Part shown: in pieces, positions 1 to 5,366 of the stretch
Numbering within the stretch: position 1 is the stretch's first letter
Layout: every line of letters starts with the position of its first letter
Origin: Clostridiales bacterium
Lineage (GTDB): Bacteria; Bacillota; Clostridia; Oscillospirales; Ruminococcaceae
DNA length: 5,366 nucleotides
Direction: 5' to 3'
NCBI GenBank assembly: GCA_012523875.1
Contig: JAAYSW010000178.1
Span: 1 to 5,366 of the forward strand
The notes under the pieces: generated by a model
Databases searched by the model: none
Told to the model about the DNA's origin: nothing
What the model saw: the letters and a program-made list of their open reading frames with translations, nothing else
Position numbers and translations under genes: made by a program

Positions 1-1398
1 CGAGAGCGGATTCGTTCTGCTCTTCGGTCATGTAAAATAGCAATGCCAGTCGCAAGGATTACAGTAAACCTTGCTCCTGCTGATACAAAGAAAAGTGGTT
101 CAGTACATGACCTTGCAATTTTGATTGCAATACTAAAAGCAATGGATTACATTCATACGGATATTGACAACAGTAGCTTTATCGGGGAAGTTTCCCTTAA
201 TGGGGATATCCGTGCTGTAAACGGTGTGCTACCAATGGTTTTGCTTGCTAAGCAAAATGGAATTAAATCTGTTTATGTCCCTTTTGATAATGCTTATGAG
301 GCATCTGTTGTTGATGGAATTGAAGTTTATGGTGTTAAAACAGTTGCTCAAATAATAGAACATTTTTCTGGACTTACAGAAATCCAAAAGCAAAGTAAAT
401 ATATCATACCCCCTACTAGCTATTATGGGGATTTGGATTTTGCTGATGTAAAGGGACAGCCAATTGCAAAGCGAGCACTTGAAATTGCCGCTGCTGGTGG
501 GCATAATGCCTTGCTCATTGGCTCTCCTGGGAGTGGCAAGAGTATGCTTGCAAAGAGAATGCCATCAATATTACCTGCTATGACTTTTGATGAATCCATC
601 GCTACCACAAATATTCATTCCATTTCTGGGCTTATAAATAAAGACACACCCCTTGTAACAGTAAGACCATTCCGCTCTCCACATCACACTATTTCCACCG
701 CAGGATTGGCTGGTGGCGGGAGTATTCCCCATCCTGGTGAAATTTCGCTTGCTAATAATGGGCTGTTATTTCTTGATGAACTTGCAGAATTTGATAGAAG
801 AACACTTGAAATTCTGCGTCAACCACTTGAGGATCAAGAGGTTACAATTTCAAGAGTATCAGGAACTATCACTTACCCAGCTTCAATAATGCTTATTGCA
901 GCAATGAATCCTTGTCCATGCGGATTCTTTGGGCACCCTAAACGAAAATGTATCTGTAATTCCAGACAGGTTGCAAATTATCTTTCCAAGGTGAGTGGCC
1001 CTCTTTTAGACCGTTTTGATTTGCACATAGAGGTTGCACCTGTTGAATTTGAACATATTTCATCCAATGTTAAGGAAGAAAGCTCCGAAATTGTAAGGGA
1101 ACGTGTGCAGGCTGCAAGGAAAATACAAACTAATCGATTTGAGGGTACATCAATTACCTGTAACGCAAGGATTACCCCGAATAAATTGCAGGAACTATGC
1201 CCAATGGATGATGATGCAGTTTCACTCATCAAGGATGTCTTTGATAAGATGGGATTATCTGCTAGGGCATATGATAGAATTTTAAAAGTTGCAAGAACTA
1301 TTGCTGATATGAGTAGCGTTGAAGTAATAAAGAAATCACATATCGCACAGGCTGTTCAATACAGAAGTCTTGATAGAAAATATTGGAGTGGAAACTAA
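1..1398 (+). CDS. comM: ComM/YifB-family Mg-chelatase-like AAA+ ATPase, 5'-partial
   Basis: The reading frame is open from base 1 (RERIRSALRSCKIAMPVARI), and this matches the family's conserved region some 45 residues from its N terminus. The ATG at 43 is therefore internal and the start lies upstream of the window. About 465 residues are visible, against roughly 505-510 for the family. Counting from the Met at 43, the end of the Lon-like ChlI domain (ITVNLAPAD, 6-14) comes first. The AAA+ core follows: Walker A GSPGSGKS 160-167, the chelatase signature VRPFRSPHHT 207-216, Walker B LLFLDEL 241-247, AAMNPCPCG 286-294 with paired CxC motifs (C291/C293, C303/C305) that could bind metal, arginine-finger region LLDRFD 321-326, and C-terminal helical domain with GLSARAYDRIL 404-414. 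In Vibrio, ComM is a hexameric branch-migration helicase that helps integrate transforming DNA. The role of Bacillota homologues is less clear. Family assignment is firm; function here is inferred. No dprA follows, although that neighbour is common in related genomes. Confidence 0.95.
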   Translation, partial: RERIRSALRSCKIAMPVARITVNLAPADTKKSGSVHDLAILIAILKAMDYIHTDIDNSSFIGEVSLNGDIRAVNGVLPMVLLAKQNGIKSVYVPFDNAYEASVVDGIEVYGVKTVAQIIEHFSGLTEIQKQSKYIIPPTSYYGDLDFADVKGQPIAKRALEIAAAGGHNALLIGSPGSGKSMLAKRMPSILPAMTFDESIATTNIHSISGLINKDTPLVTVRPFRSPHHTISTAGLAGGGSIPHPGEISLANNGLLFLDELAEFDRRTLEILRQPLEDQEVTISRVSGTITYPASIMLIAAMNPCPCGFFGHPKRKCICNSRQVANYLSKVSGPLLDRFDLHIEVAPVEFEHISSNVKEESSEIVRERVQAARKIQTNRFEGTSITCNARITPNKLQELCPMDDDAVSLIKDVFDKMGLSARAYDRILKVARTIADMSSVEVIKKSHIAQAVQYRSLDRKYWSGN

Positions 1399-1414
1399 TA
1401 ATTATTTCCGAAAT

Positions 1415-1420
1415 GGGGTG
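1415..1420 (+). promoter_or_regulatory. Weak ribosome binding site of the RodA-like gene
   Basis: GGGGTG lies 8 bases before the ATG at 1429, inside the 30-base gap after comM. It is a poorer Shine-Dalgarno than those of hydE and guaA, but no better start is nearby. Confidence 0.5.
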
Positions 1421-1428
1421 TAGCAAAA

Positions 1429-2571
1429 ATGAAGATAGTTTTAAAATGGTTTTTAAAATTCTATAAAAAACTCGATAAGAAATTACTATTGCCTGTTATC
1501 CTTTGTGCTGGATTTAGCATACTACTCCTATATTCAATTTACGAAAATAACATACTGTCGAATGTAGGTGCAAGATATTACAAAATACAGATTATTGCCG
1601 CTATTCTTGGGCTCGGCATATCCCTATTGCTTTCCATGATTGATTATCATGTGCTTGCAAAGATATGGTTTTTATATACCCCCGTCTGTGTGTTTTTAGT
1701 CCTCCTCACATTTACCTCCCTCGGAATTTTGCGTGAGGGTTCTGATGATAAGGCGTGGCTTAATTTGGGAGCTATAACAATTCAACCTTCAGAATTTCTA
1801 AAGCTTGCCTTCATACTTACATTCTCCCACCACTTATCTAAAGTCCAAGAATCGCTAAATAAACCATTACACCTATTCTTATTAATTATTCATGGTGCTG
1901 TTCCTACCTTGCTTGTTGCAGCGCAGGGAGATGATGGTACAGCAATTGTTTTTGTTGCAATGTTTGTAATTATGATTTTTTCAGCAGGGCTTTCTTGGAA
2001 ATACATTACAGCCGTACTAATCGCTTCACCTGTTGCTGTTTATGTTCTATGGAATCATTTTTTAAGTAATATGCAAAAAAATAGAATATTAATTCTAATA
2101 CACCCTGGAAGTGACCCGCTTGGAATGGAGTGGCAACAAGATTTAGGTAAGGCAGCATTAAGCTCTGGACAGCTATTAGGTCAAGGACTTTTTGGTGGAA
2201 AATACGTTGCAGTACCTGAAATGCATAATGACTTCATTTTTGCACATATAGGACAAACTACTGGTTTTGTCGGCTCTCTATTAGTTGTGGCTGTGCTAAC
2301 CTATATTTGTATAAAAATAATTGCAAATAGCAGAATTGCAAAGGACAACCTTGGTAAGTATATCTGTATCGGTGCATTTGCTTTAATATTTACTCACTGT
2401 TTTTTGAATATTGGTATGGTTTTAGTTGTACTCCCAGTTATAGGTGTTCCCCTACCATTTTTAAGTGGCGGCGGTACGGCTATGTTAAGTATGTTTACTG
2501 CCATTGGATTAGTTATGAGTACCTATGCATACAGCGAAAAAAAGCAAAATGTTTTTTATGATTCAGATTAA
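1429..2571 (+). CDS. FtsW/RodA/SpoVE-family (SEDS) peptidoglycan glycosyltransferase, RodA-like
   Basis: An integral membrane protein of 380 residues, normal length for RodA. About ten hydrophobic helices can be read, near 19-38, 52-70, 77-99, 123-138, 148-166, 171-188, 190-208, 279-299, 309-333 and 345-367, with a large extracytoplasmic loop at about 209-277. SEDS proteins polymerise lipid II into glycan strands with a partner class B PBP. Family marks seen: W110 followed by IQPSE 118-122, HPGSDPLG 225-232, PEMHNDFIFA 263-272 with the likely catalytic Asp at 268, and VPLPFLSGGGT 340-350. Oddities: the usual QPDLGTA reads QGDDGTA (166-172), and the GEE-G segment after the catalytic loop reads GQTTG (275-279), losing conserved acidic residues. 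The start ATG has a modest GGGGTG ribosome site 8 bases upstream. RodA is favoured over FtsW or SpoVE by general look only. No PBP or divisome gene is nearby, so the subfamily and any role in elongation or sporulation stay open. Confidence 0.9.
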   Translation: MKIVLKWFLKFYKKLDKKLLLPVILCAGFSILLLYSIYENNILSNVGARYYKIQIIAAILGLGISLLLSMIDYHVLAKIWFLYTPVCVFLVLLTFTSLGILREGSDDKAWLNLGAITIQPSEFLKLAFILTFSHHLSKVQESLNKPLHLFLLIIHGAVPTLLVAAQGDDGTAIVFVAMFVIMIFSAGLSWKYITAVLIASPVAVYVLWNHFLSNMQKNRILILIHPGSDPLGMEWQQDLGKAALSSGQLLGQGLFGGKYVAVPEMHNDFIFAHIGQTTGFVGSLLVVAVLTYICIKIIANSRIAKDNLGKYICIGAFALIFTHCFLNIGMVLVVLPVIGVPLPFLSGGGTAMLSMFTAIGLVMSTYAYSEKKQNVFYDSD

Positions 2572-2580
2572 TAGATAAAT

Positions 2581-2585
2581 GGAGG
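2581..2585 (+). promoter_or_regulatory. Ribosome binding site of hydE, decides the start
   Basis: GGAGG lies 8 bases before the ATG at 2594, an ideal spacing. The in-frame ATG at 2579 directly abuts this GGAGG, so it cannot use it and has no other good site upstream. This sets the hydE start at 2594. Confidence 0.85.
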
Positions 2586-2593
2586 CTTTCATC

Positions 2594-3637
2594 ATGTCTA
2601 CAAAGTATACTGAACTAATCGACAAAATAGCTACAGAAAATAATGCGACAAAGAATGAGCTTATTGAAATAATTACAAACCATGAAAATGATAATTATCT
2701 TTTTGATAAGGCTGATGAACTACGACAAAAGATTTATGGTAAAGATGTTTTTCTACGTGGCTTAATTGAGTTCACAAACTACTGTAAAAACAACTGCTTA
2801 TATTGTGGTATTCGTATGGGCAACCATAATGTTGAACGGTATCGTTTGACTAAATCGGAGATACTTGAATGTTGCGAAACTGGATATAAGCTTGGATTTC
2901 GTACTTTTGTATTGCAGGGTGGAGAGGATTTATTCTATACTGATGAGATGCTTTGCGATATAATAAAGACTATAAAATCAGATTATAACGATTGTGCCAT
3001 CACACTTTCTTTAGGTGAGAGGAGTTTTGATAGCTTTCAGAAGCTTTATGATGCTGGTGCTGATAGATATTTATTACGCCATGAAACCTCTAATCCAGAA
3101 CACTATACAAAGCTTCATCCCCAAAATATGAGCCTTAAAACCCGTACCGATTGCCTATTAGAACTTAGGCGAATTGGCTTTCAAGTTGGTGCAGGGTTCA
3201 TGGTTGGCTCTCCATATCAAACAACTGAAAATCTTGCCGAGGATTTGCTCTTCCTAAAAGATTTTAATCCACATATGGTTGGGATAGGTCCCTTTATTCC
3301 TCATAAGGATACCCCCTATAAAGAGTATAAGCAAGGTAGCATGCGTGATACACTTGTTATGGTTGCTCTAACAAGGCTTTTAATACCGAAAACCTTACTT
3401 CCATCTACTACTGCCCTAGGCACAATTAATCCTCAAGGCAGAGAGATGGGATTGAAAGCTGGTGCAAATGTAGTTATGCCAAACCTATCTCCAACACGGT
3501 TTAGGGAGCTTTATTCCTTATATGATAATAAAATTTGCACTGGTGATGAGGCAGCTGAATGCCGTGTTTGCTTAGAAAAACGTGTAATTTCTGCTGGATT
3601 TAAAATCGTTACCAATAGAGGTGATTCAAAGGTCTGA
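2594..3637 (+). CDS. hydE: [FeFe] hydrogenase H-cluster radical SAM maturase HydE
   Basis: A radical SAM enzyme of 347 residues, the size of Thermotoga HydE (348), which it resembles along its whole length by recall. HydE acts with HydG and HydF to build the diiron subcluster of [FeFe] hydrogenase, processing the cysteine-bound Fe(CO)2CN unit made by HydG. Motifs, numbered from the Met at 2594: CKNNCLYCG with the SAM-cluster cysteines C64, C68, C71; LQGGED 107-112; TLSLGE 137-142; DRYLLRHET 157-165; IGPFIPH 231-237; TALGT 273-277; MPN 295-297. A C-terminal triad C315, C323, C326 has the spacing of the accessory iron-sulfur site known in Thermotoga HydE. That site is variable in the family and not essential. 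The start is chosen by the GGAGG at 2581; an in-frame ATG at 2579 would add five residues. It follows the RodA-like gene by 22 bases, probably in one transcript. The related enzyme PylB is unlikely: no other pyl gene is present and the match is to HydE. Confidence 0.95.
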   Translation: MSTKYTELIDKIATENNATKNELIEIITNHENDNYLFDKADELRQKIYGKDVFLRGLIEFTNYCKNNCLYCGIRMGNHNVERYRLTKSEILECCETGYKLGFRTFVLQGGEDLFYTDEMLCDIIKTIKSDYNDCAITLSLGERSFDSFQKLYDAGADRYLLRHETSNPEHYTKLHPQNMSLKTRTDCLLELRRIGFQVGAGFMVGSPYQTTENLAEDLLFLKDFNPHMVGIGPFIPHKDTPYKEYKQGSMRDTLVMVALTRLLIPKTLLPSTTALGTINPQGREMGLKAGANVVMPNLSPTRFRELYSLYDNKICTGDEAAECRVCLEKRVISAGFKIVTNRGDSKV

Positions 3638-3726
3638 CAAGTTTTCACCACTATTGTAAAAAACTTAGTCATTATTCCTTTTTCCGTGCAATGGGAAGAT
3701 TAGCAATTAAATTTATGATTTAGATT

Positions 3727-3730
3727 GGAG
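3727..3730 (+). promoter_or_regulatory. Ribosome binding site of guaA, decides the start
   Basis: GGAG lies 8 bases before the ATG at 3739. The in-frame TTG at 3733 would have only 2 bases of spacing, so ATG 3739 is preferred. Confidence 0.75.
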
Positions 3731-3738
3731 TTTTGTTT

Positions 3739-5271
3739 ATGTCACATCAGCTTTGTATTGTTCTTGATTTTGGTGGGCAATACACCCAACTTATAGCACG
3801 ACGAGTTCGTGAATCTGGTGTTTATTGTGAAGTTTTAAGTTATAAAACATCTGTAGAAAAGATTAAAAAATTAAACCCTGCTGGCATAATTCTTACAGGA
3901 GGACCTAGCAGCGTTTATGACAATGATTCCCCTAAAATTAATAAAGAAATACTTGAGTTAGGTATCCCTATTTTAGGTATTTGTTACGGCTATCAGTTAA
4001 TTATCCATACGCTTGGAGGCAAGGTTTCACCTGCACCAACCAAAGAGTATGGGAAAGTCCTTACAAGTTATGATACAAATAGTATGCTTTTTAGTGGCTT
4101 AAATGAAAATAATCTTTCCTGGATGAGCCATAATGACTATGTTGTTGAAATCCCTGAAGGTTTCACAGCTATTGCAAGCACTGAACTATGTGCTTATGCA
4201 GCTGTTGAAAACACTAGCAAAAGCCTATTTGGAACACAATTTCATCCTGAAGTTAACAACACAGTTGAAGGCTTTAAAATTTTGCATAACTTTTTATATA
4301 AGGCTTGCAAATTTACGGGCGATTGGTCCATGGCTAATTATGCTAGCACGGCAATAAATAATATTCGTGAAAAGGTTGGCGATGGCAAGGTTCTGCTTGC
4401 TTTATCTGGTGGGGTTGATAGCTCTGTTGCTGCTGCCCTGCTTGCAAAAGCCATTGGAAACCAGCTTACTTGCATATATGTTGATCATGGCTTTATGCGA
4501 AAAAATGAGAGTGATGAGATTAAAAAAGCTTTTGCTGATTGGGATATTAACCTGATATCTGTGGATGCTAGAGAACAATTTATGGCTAAAATGAAGGGGG
4601 TTTCTGACCCTGAAACTAAGCGTAAGATTATTGGTGAAGAGTTTATTCGTGTATTTGAACAGGAGGCTAAAAAAATTGGCAAAGTTGATTTCTTAGCACA
4701 AGGCACGATTTATCCTGATGTTATTGAAAGTGGCGAGGGTGATGCTGTTGTTGTAAAATCCCATCATAATGTTGGCGGACTACCCGATTATGTTGATTTC
4801 AAAGAGATTATTGAACCGTTGCGTATGCTTTTTAAAGATGAGGTAAGACGTCTTGGTACTGAACTTGGACTAACAGATGTACTTGTTTGGCGTCAACCAT
4901 TTCCTGGCCCTGGGCTTGCTATAAGAGTAATAGGTGAAGTTACAGAAGAAAAGTTAGACATTCTAAGAGATGCAGATTATATCTTTAGAGAGGAAATTGC
5001 TAGGGCTGGACTTGATAGACAAGTTAATCAATACTTTGCAGTGATTACAAATATGCGTTCAGTTGGTGTGGAGAATAATGCAAGAACCTATGATTATACC
5101 CTTGGGCTAAGAGGTGTTACTACTACTGATTTTATGACTGCAGATTTTGCAAAAATCCCCTATGAAATCCTTGAGATAGTATCGACAAGGATTACTGATG
5201 AAGTTAAAGGCATTAATAGGATTGTTTATGATATAACTGCAAAACCTCCTTCTACTATTGAATGGGAATAA
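3739..5271 (+). CDS. guaA: GMP synthase (glutamine-hydrolysing)
   Basis: A cytoplasmic enzyme of 510 residues, typical for the family, that converts XMP, ATP and glutamine to GMP in the last step of guanine nucleotide synthesis. Numbered from the Met at 3739, the N-terminal class I glutamine amidotransferase domain (about 1-190) has the oxyanion-region motif GGPSSVY 54-60, nucleophile C82 in GICYGYQL, and H169 and E171 in QFHPEV. The ATP-pyrophosphatase domain has the PP-loop LSGGVDSS 222-229, YVDHG 247-251, and GTIYPDVIES 322-331. The C-terminal dimerisation and XMP-binding domain has PGPGLAIRVIGE 389-400 and ends in KPPSTIEWE, the usual intact family terminus. All catalytic residues expected are present. 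An upstream in-frame TTG at 3733 is too close to the GGAG to be the start. A 101-base gap separates it from hydE and an intrinsic terminator follows. No purine riboswitch is recognisable upstream, and guaB is not in the window. Confidence 0.98.
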   Translation: MSHQLCIVLDFGGQYTQLIARRVRESGVYCEVLSYKTSVEKIKKLNPAGIILTGGPSSVYDNDSPKINKEILELGIPILGICYGYQLIIHTLGGKVSPAPTKEYGKVLTSYDTNSMLFSGLNENNLSWMSHNDYVVEIPEGFTAIASTELCAYAAVENTSKSLFGTQFHPEVNNTVEGFKILHNFLYKACKFTGDWSMANYASTAINNIREKVGDGKVLLALSGGVDSSVAAALLAKAIGNQLTCIYVDHGFMRKNESDEIKKAFADWDINLISVDAREQFMAKMKGVSDPETKRKIIGEEFIRVFEQEAKKIGKVDFLAQGTIYPDVIESGEGDAVVVKSHHNVGGLPDYVDFKEIIEPLRMLFKDEVRRLGTELGLTDVLVWRQPFPGPGLAIRVIGEVTEEKLDILRDADYIFREEIARAGLDRQVNQYFAVITNMRSVGVENNARTYDYTLGLRGVTTTDFMTADFAKIPYEILEIVSTRITDEVKGINRIVYDITAKPPSTIEWE

Positions 5272-5313
5272 TCCACCTTAGCTAAAATAATTTATTTTTC
5301 ATCACAAAATTTT

Positions 5314-5355
5314 AACCCCGCCTTTTATTCCTTTAAGGGATTAGGCGAGGTTTTT
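5314..5355 (+). terminator. Intrinsic terminator downstream of guaA
   Basis: Arms AACCCCGCCT (5314-5323) and AGGCGAGGTT (5343-5352) pair over ten positions with one C-A mismatch. Within the loop a second small stem forms (about 5327-5332 with 5336-5341), giving a long two-tier hairpin. The run of T at 5351-5355 serves as the release tract. It lies 42 bases after the guaA stop and ends the gene cluster. On the opposite strand the same stem is followed by an AT-rich stretch containing TTTT, so it might also stop transcription arriving from the right. Confidence 0.88.
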
Positions 5356-5366
5356 AAATATTAACC

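Noticed and set aside
229..504. Minus-strand open frame over comM (similar ones at 423-608, 978-1232 and 4485-4706)
   Set aside because: Each lies wholly within a well-supported gene on the other strand and shows no recognisable protein motif; a by-product of codon composition.
2082..2097. Inverted repeat TAGAAT / ATTCTA with a 4-base loop
   Set aside because: It lies inside the RodA-like coding region, is purely AT-rich, and is explained by codons for Asn-Arg-Ile-Leu-Ile-Leu.
2594..3637. Biotin synthase or PylB as alternative identity for the radical SAM gene
   Set aside because: The HydE-type motifs and the C-terminal cysteine triad match HydE along the full length, and no biotin or pyrrolysine genes are adjacent.
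3639..3666. Inverted repeat AAGTTTT / AAAACTT just after the hydE stop, as a possible terminator
   Set aside because: Seven mostly A-T pairs around a 14-base loop with no T run directly after. Too weak to call.
3714..3719. TATGAT as a -10 box for guaA
   Set aside because: No acceptable -35 at 16-18 bases upstream, and the start site would fall at the Shine-Dalgarno.
4133..4357. Plus-strand open frame within guaA in another phase (also 4367-4555, and 1103-1285 within comM)
   Set aside because: Fully inside strongly conserved genes, with no family resemblance and no convincing ribosome site.

Overview
The window is a compact, AT-rich stretch of bacterial chromosome with four protein genes, all on the + strand. 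No RNA genes, mobile elements or CRISPR repeats were seen. It fits an anaerobic, low-GC member of the Bacillota (Clostridia-like). That placement is inference. It rests on the HydE maturase of [FeFe] hydrogenases, the AT-rich codon use, GGAG-type ribosome binding sites and the general look of the proteins. No species can be named.

Layout. Bases 1-1398 hold the 3' nine-tenths of a ComM/YifB-family AAA+ ATPase (Mg-chelatase-like, linked to DNA processing in natural transformation in other bacteria). Its reading frame is open to the left edge, so the real start lies outside the window. After 30 bases comes a ten-helix FtsW/RodA/SpoVE-family (SEDS) protein, a presumed peptidoglycan glycosyltransferase (1429-2571). 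After 22 bases comes hydE, the radical SAM maturase of the [FeFe]-hydrogenase H-cluster (2594-3637). A 101-base gap without a convincing terminator or promoter leads to guaA, the glutamine-hydrolysing GMP synthase (3739-5271). A clear intrinsic terminator at 5314-5355 closes the cluster.

How they work together. The first three genes are spaced like an operon, and guaA may be reached by read-through. Functionally they are unrelated: DNA processing, cell wall synthesis, hydrogenase maturation and purine synthesis. Three starts need care. The ATG at 43 is internal to comM. hydE should start at 2594, not at the in-frame ATG at 2579 that overlaps its Shine-Dalgarno. guaA should start at ATG 3739, not at TTG 3733.

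I found no evidence of a new biological system. The points most worth a second look are the divergent SEDS active-site loop, hydE sitting away from hydF and hydG, and the mixed gene order.
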